Of a stretch of DNA of 64,000 nucleotides, positions 20,027 through 28,215 are shown in pieces. The DNA comes from Leptothoe spongobia TAU-MAC 1115. Lineage in GTDB: Bacteria > Cyanobacteriota > Cyanobacteriia > Phormidesmidales > Phormidesmidaceae. The stretch covers positions 1 to 64,000 of the forward strand of contig NZ_JADOES010000020.1 of assembly GCF_018739885.1 (NCBI RefSeq). Direction: 5' to 3'. The notes under the pieces are model-generated. The model was not told the origin of the DNA. It searched no databases and worked only from the letters and a program-made list of their open reading frames with translations. Numbering within the stretch: the stretch's first letter is position 1; each line of letters opens with the position of its first letter. The position numbers were made by a program, and so were the translations under genes.

Positions 20027-22044
20027 GTCATTGATGACTCCAACAACCGCCAGACCCTCAAGACTTCTGCCACCGTCCATGCCTGGGCGAAACAGCCCCG
20101 TGGTGCCATCGGGGCATCGCCATCAAAAATTTCGCTCAGGCTACCGATACAGCCGCTGTGGAGATGCTGTACCAGCGGTCTGAGTAATGACCTTGCCTGA
20201 GTTGCATCTCGATAAACTCGATAGTGAGCCTCCACGTAGGGACCCAGCAGCCAGCCCCAGGTGGTGCCCTGGTGATAAGCACCGTCCCGCTGCAGTGGAT
20301 CGCCGCCATAGGTACCGATGTATTGAGGATGGGATGGCGCTAGCGATCGCAACCCATGGGAGGTCAACAATTCTCGCCCACACACCTCAACCACAGCCCG
20401 CTGTTGTGCCATCGTTAACAGAGAACCAATCGCCTCCCCCCCAGCAAATGGGAGCGAAACTGCAAAAATCTGGTTAGGCCTCAGGGCCCCATCATCCCCC
20501 TCTGGACCATCCAAAACGTCATAGCAGTAGGCCCCCTGCCAAAACCGCTGAAATCCTGTCAGTGTATGCTGAGCCAAGGTTTTATAATCCTGGACCGGTT
20601 GTCCTAAAATCTCAGCAAACTGCTCCATACAGCGCAGCGCATTATACCAAAGGGCACTAATCTCAATCGGTTTACCAATCCGTGGCGTAACGACCCAATC
20701 GCCTACCTTGGCATCCATCCAGGTTAGCTGTACCCCAGCCTCACCGGCATAGATCAAACCATCACTGTCCAGGTGAATATTGTAACGGGTACCCCGCTGA
20801 TGCCAATCGATCACCGCTGCCAGCTCAGGCCAAATCTCCCTTAACAGCTGTTCATCTCCAGTAGCTGCATAGTAGGCGCGAATCGCTTCAAAATACCAGA
20901 GAATCGCATCCACTGTGTTGTACTCAGGGGTTTCTCCAGCATCGGGGAAGAGATTGGGTAACATGCCCTGGTCTAAATAGCGGGCAAAGGTGCGAATGAG
21001 GGTACGGGCAATGGGGGGACGCCCTGCCGCCAGGGTTAGCCCTGGCAAGCTGATCATGGTATCCCGACCCCAGTCACCAAACCAGGGATAGCCTGCGATC
21101 ACCGTTTTGCCCTCAGGTTCATCCACCAGTGATCGATCCACAATAAACTGATCTGCCGCCAGGACTAACTGCTGAAATTGTTCACGAGTCAATCCTGGCC
21201 CCGGAAACTCACATTGTTCCTGGGAGACTTTTGACGAATGAAACGCCTGATCCAAAAGCTCTTGCTCATAGGCCACTCGCACGGCTAGAGCCGCTTCACC
21301 ATCCAGGCATGGCTCAGGCATCGTGCTGGCTGCCAACAATACAGAGTCTCCCGGTGCCAGTTCTACCAGTAAACTCGCCACACATAGATGATCATCTCGA
21401 TCGCTGAGACCTCGATATCGTTCTAGGGCTAGATCAAAGCCTTGATACCAATCATGGTGTAATTGGAACTCCCCTCGATTGCTCAACAGATAGTAGGGGA
21501 CAGCCTGCTCAAACCCATGGACATATACACCGTGGGGTACTTGTCCCGTTGCCATCTGCCAACCTTGCCCTTGGGTATTGCTATGGTAGTCCCGGTAGTT
21601 GACTAGGGCCCGTAATGATAGCTCTACGGGTGCACTACTGCGCTGCAGGTGATAGCGAACGTACGTTATATTTTCCCTGGGCTGCATCCAGATACGCTTT
21701 TCCAGGAGAGCATTGCCCAGGGCAAAGGTCCAAACGGGGGTGGTTCCCTCCAGTCGGAAACTCTCAATCAATCGATATCCTTCAGGATCGACACTGCCAT
21801 CTGTCCAGCGATTGGTGGCAAGGTCATAGCGTTTCCCCGCGTATACGCTCTCATCAAATTTGGTAACCAACAAGGTCCGCCCCAACGGGGGCTGTAGTGC
21901 TGCCACTAGCAAACCGTGGTATCGCCGAGAAAGCACCCCGGCAACAGTTCCCGATGCATAGCCACCAATACCGTTGGTGACTAACCATTCTCGGGTTTCA
22001 GCGGTAGCCAAATCCCCACAGAGCTCCCGTCCAAATGTCAGCAT
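20023..22044 (-). CDS. Glycogen debranching enzyme / amylo-alpha-1,6-glucosidase
   Basis: 673 residues. The N-terminal GDE_N-like domain ([20 protein letters not shown], then [10 protein letters not shown]) covers about 1-270. The (alpha/alpha)6 catalytic domain of the GH133 type covers about 290-665, with the conserved [15 protein letters not shown] and a [13 protein letters not shown] block. It likely removes alpha-1,6 branches from glycogen or a related glucan. The last four bases overlap the end of the convergent transaldolase gene, leaving no room for a dedicated terminator. Its position beside phosphoketolase, acetate kinase and transaldolase suits a role in mobilising stored carbon. 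Confidence 0.88.
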   Translation of the reverse strand: MLTFGRELCGDLATAETREWLVTNGIGGYASGTVAGVLSRRYHGLLVAALQPPLGRTLLVTKFDESVYAGKRYDLATNRWTDGSVDPEGYRLIESFRLEGTTPVWTFALGNALLEKRIWMQPRENITYVRYHLQRSSAPVELSLRALVNYRDYHSNTQGQGWQMATGQVPHGVYVHGFEQAVPYYLLSNRGEFQLHHDWYQGFDLALERYRGLSDRDDHLCVASLLVELAPGDSVLLAASTMPEPCLDGEAALAVRVAYEQELLDQAFHSSKVSQEQCEFPGPGLTREQFQQLVLAADQFIVDRSLVDEPEGKTVIAGYPWFGDWGRDTMISLPGLTLAAGRPPIARTLIRTFARYLDQGMLPNLFPDAGETPEYNTVDAILWYFEAIRAYYAATGDEQLLREIWPELAAVIDWHQRGTRYNIHLDSDGLIYAGEAGVQLTWMDAKVGDWVVTPRIGKPIEISALWYNALRCMEQFAEILGQPVQDYKTLAQHTLTGFQRFWQGAYCYDVLDGPEGDDGALRPNQIFAVSLPFAGGEAIGSLLTMAQQRAVVEVCGRELLTSHGLRSLAPSHPQYIGTYGGDPLQRDGAYHQGTTWGWLLGPYVEAHYRVYRDATQARSLLRPLVQHLHSGCIGSLSEIFDGDAPMAPRGCFAQAWTVAEVLRVWRLLESSMT

Positions 22045-22092
22045 TAGCTTGAAAATATTGATATATAAGGGCCTTGAAGTGAAAAATCAAGA

Positions 22093-22259
22093 CTAAGTAG
22101 GTTATCCAAATTAGGCTTTAGATGCTGAGGCCCCCTTCCGTCCCCCAATCCTGGGGGAGACCGGACTCAAAGCCCCCAGAATTGGGGGTTTGGGGGCATA
22201 TTCGAGGAGGTCAAACTCCTGATCCTCCATCATATAAATGATTAGGCCAACCTACTTAG
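22093..22259. mobile_element. MITE-like element with CTAAGTAGGTT terminal inverted repeats
   Basis: A 167-bp noncoding unit bounded by perfect 11-bp inverted repeats, CTAAGTAGGTT at 22093-22103 and AACCTACTTAG at 22249-22259. Inside are G/C-run stem-loops (CCCCCAATCCTGGGGGA, then CCCCCAGAATTGGGGGTTT) and GGAGGTCAAACTCCTGATCCTCC-like short palindromes. No transposase lies nearby. The form is that of a non-autonomous miniature element or a large palindromic repeat. Confidence 0.55.
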
Positions 22260-22557
22260 GACTAAAATCAGACTTAACTCTAAGTATCGTGTTGATAGCT
22301 CCCACTTGCTTCATTACCCAGCATAAGCTTTGCTGCCATGAGCAGCACTAACTAAACTTGATGAATTACGCAGGTGTTTATGGGTAGTTGGGTGTATGTG
22401 AAGCTAAGACATGAAAGCCGTTGAGGTGCTGCGATTGTATGAGAATGATGTAGTAGCTTATTTAGGCATGGAGATTCCATCTCATAGTGAACCAATCCAG
22501 GCTAAATAGTGCTCCCTCGCTCTTAAGTCATGTTTATTCAAAAATACGGAGGACATT
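22260..22557. other. Leader region upstream of the GH6 gene
   Basis: About 300 bp between the palindromic element and the GH6 start. It contains the small frame at 22411-22509 listed separately and must hold the GH6 promoter. GGAGG occurs six bases before the GTG start. I see no other structure that I can support. Confidence 0.5.
22411..22509 (+). CDS. Small ORF, possible pentapeptide-protein N-terminal remnant
   Basis: A 32-codon frame starting MKAVEVLRLYENDVVAYLGM. Its opening resembles the N-terminal cap that precedes pentapeptide repeats in many cyanobacterial proteins, but no repeats follow. There is no strong ribosome binding site. It could be a remnant or a chance frame. Confidence 0.25.
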   Translation: MKAVEVLRLYENDVVAYLGMEIPSHSEPIQAK

Positions 22558-23967
22558 GTGACGTCTACGAAACGGAAATCTGTTGTACGGTTGAAATCTG
22601 TTGTACGGTTGCTGATGTTCACAATGTTGATATTAAGCATCCTGATCAAGACTGCTCAAGCAGTCTTTCCAGAACCCCGTGTTGACAACCCGTTTGTCGG
22701 GACAACGTCCTATCTGAACCCTGACTATGTGGGACAAGTGAAGAAACAAGCTACCCAAACTGCCGGGAGCTTAGGCGAGGAGATGGCCCAAGTCACTACC
22801 TATCCGACTGCCGTCTGGATGGATCGGATTGGCGCGATTACCGGAACATCTGCCGATGGAACCAAAATTGCGATGAGCTTACGAGAGCATTTGGATACTG
22901 CATTAGCGCAAAAACTCCCTGGCAAACCAATCACCTTTTTGATGGTGGTCTACAACCTGCCGAACCGGGATTGTCATGCGCTAGCCTCAAATGGCGAAAT
23001 TCCTCATGGCGGAATTGAGCGCTATAAAACCGAATACATTGGTCCGATGGCAGAGATTTTCAGCGATCCAAAATATGCTGATATCCGTATTGTCGCTGTG
23101 ATCGAACCGGATTCATTGCCTAACCTTGTCACCAACCTTTCAACTCCTGCCTGTGCTAAGGCAAAATCGAGTGGTGAATATGTTGAAGGTGTACAGTATG
23201 CCTTAAATAAACTGCATCAAATCTCCAACGTCTATACCTATGTTGATCTCGGTCATTCCGGATGGTTAGGCTGGGATAGCTCGTTTGGTCCAACGGTGAC
23301 ACTGATCGCTGATACGATTAAGGGCACACAAGCTGGCGTGAACACAGTAGATGGTTTTGTTTCAAATACCTCCGGCAGCACCCCGGTAGTTGAGCCGTTT
23401 GTTAAAGAATTTACGGGTAGCCCGATCCGATCCGCTGATTTCTACGATTGGAACCCCTATGTTGATGAAGTCAGCTATATGAGCGCGATGTACGATGCTT
23501 TTGTCGCTGAAGGGCTGCCATCGAGGATTGGTATGTTAGTGGATACCAGCCGTAATGGATGGGGCGGACCAAATCGTCCGACCGTTGCCAGTACCTCTAC
23601 AGAGGTGAATACCTTTGTAGATGAGTCTCGCATTGACCGACGACCTCATCGCGGTGGCTGGTGTAACCAGATCGGAATGGGTATCGGTGAACGCCCGGTC
23701 GTAGAGCCGTATGAGCATTTTGATGCCTTTGTGTGGATTAAACCTCCGGGGGAATCTGATGGTGTCAGCGAAGCCGACATTGTTGATCCTGATGATCCGG
23801 CCAAAGGATTTGACGGGATGTGTGATCCGAACGCGACCAATAGAGACAACCCGCAATACTCGACCAATGCCATGGCTGGTGCCCCTCATGCCGGACGGTG
23901 GTTCGCGGAACAGTTTAGAGTGCTGGTCGAAAATGCCTATCCTCCACTTTCACCAGGGCAGCTATGA
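22558..23967 (+). CDS. Glycoside hydrolase family 6 (cellobiohydrolase/endoglucanase)
   Basis: 469 residues with a hydrophobic signal sequence (LLMFTMLILSILIKTAQA) near 19-36, so exported. The GH6 catalytic domain fills about 40-465: MVVYNLPNRDCHALASNGE, the signature IVAVIEPDSLPNLVTN carrying the acid Asp, YVDLGHSGWLGWDS, and WIKPPGESDG near the end. GH6 enzymes hydrolyse beta-1,4-glucan with inversion. There is no carbohydrate-binding module. The start is GTG with GGAGG six bases upstream. The signal n-region contains a perfect 18-bp tandem duplication (22576-22593, 22594-22611) encoding KSVVRL twice. GH6 is uncommon in cyanobacteria, so acquisition by transfer is plausible but not proven. 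Confidence 0.9.
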   Translation: MTSTKRKSVVRLKSVVRLLMFTMLILSILIKTAQAVFPEPRVDNPFVGTTSYLNPDYVGQVKKQATQTAGSLGEEMAQVTTYPTAVWMDRIGAITGTSADGTKIAMSLREHLDTALAQKLPGKPITFLMVVYNLPNRDCHALASNGEIPHGGIERYKTEYIGPMAEIFSDPKYADIRIVAVIEPDSLPNLVTNLSTPACAKAKSSGEYVEGVQYALNKLHQISNVYTYVDLGHSGWLGWDSSFGPTVTLIADTIKGTQAGVNTVDGFVSNTSGSTPVVEPFVKEFTGSPIRSADFYDWNPYVDEVSYMSAMYDAFVAEGLPSRIGMLVDTSRNGWGGPNRPTVASTSTEVNTFVDESRIDRRPHRGGWCNQIGMGIGERPVVEPYEHFDAFVWIKPPGESDGVSEADIVDPDDPAKGFDGMCDPNATNRDNPQYSTNAMAGAPHAGRWFAEQFRVLVENAYPPLSPGQL

Positions 23968-24075
23968 TAGATCCATTTTCTTTACATCAACAACTAATGG
24001 CTGCCAGGGAGTCAGCAACGTTATGCAGCCTACCCCAAGCCTAACAATTCTCTGCCAATCTCTTGAACAGCTCCT

Positions 24076-24108
24076 GTAGGGTGCTGTTAGGCGAAGCCGT
24101 AACGCACC
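24076..24108. repeat. Short palindromic repeat (GGTGC...GCACC hairpin)
   Basis: A 33-nt imperfect hairpin, GTAGGGTGC-TGTTAGGC-GAA-GCCGTAAC-GCACC, of a type widely scattered in cyanobacterial genomes. It sits downstream of the GH6 gene and upstream of the convergent PEP-CTERM gene end, so it could also form a transcript end. Confidence 0.6.
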
Positions 24109-24232
24109 ATATGTTTGAAGAGGTTGCTGAACGAGGCCAGACATAAATTCAGGTAATCTTTTTCGACAGTATGTTTCTCCAGCCCTAACAATACTGGTCC
24201 CTGAATCATGGTTGTGGTTGTGGTGGCGAGTA

Positions 24233-25093
24233 TTAACGCATGCGTCGAACTAAGGCCCCCAACCACATTAAGCCCAATAGGCCGATAGATATACTCGGTT
24301 CAGGAATTGTAGTTACGGGTGGGGTAACAGGCTCAGGCAGAACATCAGGTTCTGGTGGCAGTGCAGGTGCGGGAGGTGTAGGGGCAGGTGGTGCCACTGG
24401 CGGTGGTGCCACTGGCGGTGGTGCCACTGGCGGTGGCAGTGATACTACTGTAGGTACAGGCGGCGGCGGTGCCGCTGGTGCTATGGGAGCTGGGGCTACA
24501 ACCCCTACACCACCGGGAGCAAAATTAGGACGCTGCCTTAAGAAAAATAAATCATTTGGATCATTATCTGAGATGACATAGCGAAAGCTAACCGTTTCAT
24601 TTGGATTAACTACCCCTCTAGAGAAATTAACAAAATCTCGAACATCAGTGACTTCGTCAACAACTGCAAAAGCGTTTGAAGTAAAGGGTCTAAAAAAGTT
24701 AATTCCCTGGGCAAATGAAAGACCGTCCTCCTCAGGGCTAGGCACTCCAAACTGTTCCTGTAGCTCGTGATCAAAGAAAATCCAGGGCGTGTTGGTTCGA
24801 TTGGTGAGGATTGATTCAAACCTAAAGCCAATAAATCCTGAATTACGTAATCCCTGGATCGAAAGGAACAAGTCTACATTGGGTCCGGTAACATCTTGAA
24901 AGACTCTGAAGGCATCGCTAGTGGCCTCACCCCCTGTAATAGTAAAGTCACCGGAAACTTCACTAAACACAAAATTTTCTAAAACTAGAGTGGCAGCTTT
25001 GGCTGGAGTGGCCAACAGACCTAGCGCCAGTGATAAAGCGACAGGCAACCCCCTTTGCCAACAAGCGGTCTGAGGGAACACAGTAAAGGACAT
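24233..25093 (-). CDS. PEP-CTERM protein with Pro-Val-Ala repeat linker
   Basis: A 286-residue exported protein. The N-terminus starts MSFTVFPQTACWQRG with hydrophobic LPVALSLALGLLATPAKA (signal peptide). The middle part, about residues 28-190, is unrecognised. A low-complexity linker made of PPPVA units comes from 18-bp DNA repeats near 24400-24460. The C-terminus is a PEP-CTERM tag, IPEPSISIGLLGLMWLGALV plus RRMR, expected to direct exosortase processing. A GTG at 25117 would add eight residues; I prefer ATG 25093 because it begins the signal peptide. Function is unknown; surface or extracellular matrix location is inferred. Confidence 0.75.
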   Translation of the reverse strand: MSFTVFPQTACWQRGLPVALSLALGLLATPAKAATLVLENFVFSEVSGDFTITGGEATSDAFRVFQDVTGPNVDLFLSIQGLRNSGFIGFRFESILTNRTNTPWIFFDHELQEQFGVPSPEEDGLSFAQGINFFRPFTSNAFAVVDEVTDVRDFVNFSRGVVNPNETVSFRYVISDNDPNDLFFLRQRPNFAPGGVGVVAPAPIAPAAPPPPVPTVVSLPPPVAPPPVAPPPVAPPAPTPPAPALPPEPDVLPEPVTPPVTTIPEPSISIGLLGLMWLGALVRRMR

Positions 25094-25206
25094 AAAAAAG
25101 AAAATCCTGCTTCCCACTCAGTCTAGCGAAACAAAATTAATTCATGTCTTTTTTTTTCAAACCCCTTAAAGTTCCCTGAATAATTGGGACTCTTGCTAGA
25201 TGCAGA

Positions 25207-25284
25207 CATAAACCACGTCCAAGTTGAAACCTGTAGCTTCTTCTACGGAAAAACTCCAGTTCTGGACGTGGACAAGGTTTAAAT
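25207..25284. repeat. 78-bp palindromic repeat, copy A
   Basis: A quasi-palindrome beginning CATAAACCACGTCCAAG and ending GGACGTGGACAAGGTTTAAAT. It matches 40520-40597 at about 66 of 78 positions by my count, with no gaps. It lies just downstream of the pyruvyl transferase stop codon. Changes occur mostly in the inner region while the outer arms are kept. Confidence 0.8.
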
Positions 25285-25369
25285 TCTCTCCGTTGATGAT
25301 TTTAATCATGAATCTGTCTGTCGTCGTCGCCATTGATCGGGTTGGCTATACCAGCGCCTCAATGCCAAT

Positions 25370-26275
25370 TTATCTCAGATTCCTTAGGGAACTTAATGCT
25401 TCTTCTAACTGCGTAGTCAATCGCTCAATGGTATTGTCCGTACTCAAGATGGGTCGTCCATGTCTAATCAAACTTGATACGTTGTCTACCGTAGACTCAG
25501 TCAACAGCTTAGCTGGCTGATGCACCAGGGTCTGTTGCGCTTTTTGGGTCCACAGCCGTCCTGCCTGCAGTGAGGATCGTATCCCCCTGGCATATTTGGG
25601 ATAATCCGGCAGGGGCGACAGTATCCAGGGGTGGTAGGAGACATTGATGGATGCACACCAGTCTTGCCATTTGAAACTGAGAATCCTGGGGCTGGTTACC
25701 ACAGGAATCCAGGCCGTCCTCAGGGCATCAGCCACAATGGCCCCATGCATCGCTTCGGCGAGCAACACCTCCGTCTCACCAATGGCCTGTAAAATTTGTT
25801 CGATGGGCCAACGGGGATCGATATAGCCCATACCTACCTCCTCACACAATGTCTTCCAGGCCCCATCGGCAAAATTGGCATGGTGAATATGGGGCATAAA
25901 GGCATAGGTGTTGGTTTTATGCCCCGACGGGGTAAAACAACGACGTACCAGGATGCCGCCATCGGTGATGGCCTGCTGGCGGGGGAGTTTTAAGCGGCTG
26001 GCCGATAGTGGCCCCCGCACACAGACAATGTGCCAGTGGGCAGGAATATGGGATAGAAATTGCTCATAGCCCACACCACTGCTAAAAATAATCAGACGCT
26101 TAGCATCCGTTGTGCGTTCTGGTAGACGGTGGTTTAGCAGGGTGCCCGTACCGATAAACTGAGTAGTCCCATCATTGTCAAAGTAGTCCGGTAGCAGTTG
26201 GGGCCATAGCCAGGTATTGAGTTCATCGCCAAAGTTGGGCTGACCGTCTTGACGTCGGTAGTAAAAAATCTTCAT
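25370..26275 (-). CDS. Polysaccharide pyruvyl transferase family protein
   Basis: 301 residues starting MKIFYYRRQDGQPNFGDELN, typical of the polysaccharide pyruvyl transferase (CsaB/WcaK-like) fold, which adds ketal pyruvate to exopolysaccharide or cell-wall sugars or acts in related glycan transfer. Further family-like segments are TQFIGTGTLLNH, HIVCVRGPLSASRL, ITDGGILVRR and LLAEAMHGAIVADALRT. An upstream ATG at 26296 adds seven residues; neither start has a good ribosome binding site. A glycosyltransferase-like gene lies 2 kb away on the other strand. The acceptor is unknown. Confidence 0.78.
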   Translation of the reverse strand: MKIFYYRRQDGQPNFGDELNTWLWPQLLPDYFDNDGTTQFIGTGTLLNHRLPERTTDAKRLIIFSSGVGYEQFLSHIPAHWHIVCVRGPLSASRLKLPRQQAITDGGILVRRCFTPSGHKTNTYAFMPHIHHANFADGAWKTLCEEVGMGYIDPRWPIEQILQAIGETEVLLAEAMHGAIVADALRTAWIPVVTSPRILSFKWQDWCASINVSYHPWILSPLPDYPKYARGIRSSLQAGRLWTQKAQQTLVHQPAKLLTESTVDNVSSLIRHGRPILSTDNTIERLTTQLEEALSSLRNLR

Positions 26276-26314
26276 TGATATCACGATAACTGGCATAAAC
26301 CATTATCAATTTTC

Positions 26315-26454
26315 GGGTATCAATTTAAGCCGGGAAATTCTGACCAGGTAAGGAGTTAGTGGTTAGTCGTCGGTAGTTAGTCCCTGGCTGGCGTTTAACA
26401 ATCAACGACTAACTACTATCTTCCATAAACTTTCCCGCGTTAAATTGGGGCACC
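26315..26454. mobile_element. MITE-like inverted-repeat unit containing 37-bp repeat copy 2
   Basis: The outer arms are GGGTATCAATTTAAGCCGGG at 26315 and, inverted, CCCGCGTTAAATTGGGGCACC ending at 26454. They share CAATTTAA, GC and GGGAAA in order. Inside, 26350-26386 is identical to 8608-8644, and 26401-26420 (ATCAACGACTAACTACTATC) is an inverted partner of its second half. The whole could fold as one long hairpin. No transposase is present. It lies in a 750-bp gene-free interval. Confidence 0.45.
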
Positions 26455-27014
26455 AATTTTCTATGTTTGTCTTTTTAGTGAGTGGGCACTTTAACCATAT
26501 ATCAAATAAAAAATTAGAATTTTCACCTTGATTCTGTTGTCAAGTAATGGTCAATAACAAGTTTAATTGATTGTTTGTTCTGACGCTTTTATGCGATTTG
26601 TCGGCCTAATGTCAATCTCTATGGGCTATTCTAAGCGCTAAAACAAAACAATGCTGTAACCACAGATTATAGATGCGGCTTTATGACTAATCAAGCAATA
26701 GGAAGATTAAGAAAATAAAAAGATTAAGGATAAATCATCTATCCGTCAATATCTAGGCCTCTACTTTCATGGTTTGACAGTAATCATGCTGACTGCAAAG
26801 GATGGCGTAGTCAGTAATATTAAAAGACAAATGGTCGGTTGAACTCACGATCTCACCAAGCCCATTGATCAGCAAAAATAACGATGGATGCACTCAATAA
26901 ATAGCTACCCACTGCAGGCATGACTTGAGTATTTGATTTGTTTTCTATCTAGCGAGAGAGGCTGGCACTATAGCAAACGTGTTTTATCGTTTTTCCACAT
27001 TTCCTAGATTCCCA
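26455..27014. other. AT-rich intergenic stretch upstream of the chemotaxis remnant
   Basis: 560 bp without a supportable gene. Composition is AT-rich compared with flanking genes. It must contain the promoter for the genes starting at 27028. I see no hairpin terminator, RNA gene or clear operator. Confidence 0.5.
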
Positions 27015-27027
27015 GAGGAGAGTTTTG

Positions 27028-27327
27028 ATGCTTCAATTTAAAGCTGAACAATTAGGCGAGGCCATCTTAGATTTACAGCACAGTAATTTTTGTGGGGTTG
27101 CGCATATAGAAACCCTAGCGAATACATTTCATTCAAAACAGCCCAGGATTTTAGTCTTTCTGAATGGAGAACTCACCTACTGTGGTCAGAACAGCTGGGG
27201 GTATTCGTTGATGCCCTGGTGGACCAACAAGACATCGTTCTCAATCCCCATAGTAAGCTGCTTAAGCATGTTCGTAACATTGCTGGAGCCACTATCCTGG
27301 GAACGGGAGAAGTTTGTATGGTACTGA
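27028..27327 (+). pseudogene. PATAN-like 5' end fused out of frame to hybrid cheA 3' end
   Basis: ATG 27028 has a strong GAGGAG seven bases upstream. Residues 1 to about 55 (MLQFKAEQLGEAILDLQHSN through VFLNGELTYCG) look like the N-terminal PATAN/DUF4388-type domain of PatA/PixG-like response regulators. Beyond about 27180 the coding signal moves to another frame, which reads SEQLGVFVDALVDQQDIVLN and VRNIAGATILGTGEVCMVL, the CheW-like C-terminal domain of a hybrid CheA. The first frame ends at 27327. The reading is a deletion scar joining the first and last parts of a chemotaxis-type operon. Confidence 0.65.
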
Positions 27328-27770
27328 GCCCCCAGGATTTACTTAAGTCTCTTCGAGGCAAGAGAAATGATCGGGTAGTACCTACATTGGAAAATGTCTT
27401 TGTCCAGCCTAAAGTCTTGTTAGTTGAGGACTCCATTCCCATTCGAACTCAGGTGCGACGGATTTTGGAGGGAGCGGGCTATCAAGTTACGACAGCTGTA
27501 GATGGACTGGATGGGTTGGAAAAACTACAGGAGGAGGATGCATTTGATGCGGTGGTATCTAATGTAGAAATGCCCAATCTCGATGGTCTGGAGTTAACTG
27601 CACGTATTCGTCAGGAGACAAAATACGAAAAACTGCCCATTATTTTAGTTACTACATTGGCCCAAGATGAAGATAAGCAGCGTGGTACTGACGCTGGAGC
27701 CAATGCCTACATCACCAAAGGTGATTTCGATCAAAGTCTACTTATCAATACTCTAAGGAACTTAATCTAG
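27318..27770 (+). CDS. CheY-like receiver, residual C-terminus of a hybrid CheA
   Basis: 150 residues from ATG 27318. A short CheA-tail segment (MVLSPQDLLKSLRG) and linker precede a receiver domain: VLLVEDSIPIRTQVRR, acidic pocket and predicted phospho-Asp site, conserved Thr in LPIILVTTLAQDEDK and Lys in AYITKGDF. At the phospho-acceptor position the sequence reads VVSNVEMPNLDG, where Asn stands in place of the usual Asp (typical DxxMP). The ATG overlaps the stop of the upstream broken frame, so translation could restart here. If expressed it may be an unphosphorylatable receiver; it may equally be decay after loss of the operon. Confidence 0.7.
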   Translation: MVLSPQDLLKSLRGKRNDRVVPTLENVFVQPKVLLVEDSIPIRTQVRRILEGAGYQVTTAVDGLDGLEKLQEEDAFDAVVSNVEMPNLDGLELTARIRQETKYEKLPIILVTTLAQDEDKQRGTDAGANAYITKGDFDQSLLINTLRNLI

Positions 27771-27772
27771 TC

Positions 27773-28186
27773 ATGGCTAACCCAATCAAAGTTGTTCTTG
27801 TCGAAGACTCTGCCATTGCCCTACAAATTTTGCATCGGTTAATCGATTCATCTCCAGAGGTGGACGTTGTTGGGACTGCCCAAGATGGTGCTGATGGTTT
27901 GAAGGTGATTGCCCAAACTATGCCGGATGTTATTTGTACTGACCTGAAAATGCCTAGAATGGATGGTTTGGAATTCACTCAAAAAGTAATGTCTGAATTT
28001 CCCCGCCCTATTCTAGTGGTGAGTAATACGGTGCATCCTGCTGATGTGGATAATATCTTTAACCTGATGCAGGCGGGTGCGTTAGACTTTTTCCCAAAAC
28101 CAACATCGGGTTCTGCCATGGATTACGAAAAGCTCAAAAATTCATTAATTACTAAGATTAAAGTTTTGGCGAGTAAGAAGGTTTAG
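27773..28186 (+). CDS. CheB-like receiver domain without methylesterase
   Basis: A 137-residue response regulator starting two bases after the preceding stop. KVVLVEDSAIALQILHRLI, VICTDLKMPRMDGLEFTQKV (phospho-Asp in TDLKMP) and ILVVSNTVHPADVDNIFNLM with GALDFFPKP closely resemble the receiver and linker of CheB. The C-terminal methylesterase domain is absent, the frame ending LASKKV. It may have been the last gene of the same chemotaxis operon as the CheA remnant. The phosphorylation site is intact, so it may still be used by another kinase. Confidence 0.8.
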   Translation: MANPIKVVLVEDSAIALQILHRLIDSSPEVDVVGTAQDGADGLKVIAQTMPDVICTDLKMPRMDGLEFTQKVMSEFPRPILVVSNTVHPADVDNIFNLMQAGALDFFPKPTSGSAMDYEKLKNSLITKIKVLASKKV

Positions 28187-28215
28187 ACTCTAAGTCCAAC
28201 TAATCTTATCTGTCG

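Noticed and set aside
24076..24108. attC-like core GTTAGGC with GCCGTAAC
   Set aside because: The complementary core does not fit RYYYAAC, and the hairpin is a common dispersed cyanobacterial palindrome; no cassette structure is nearby.
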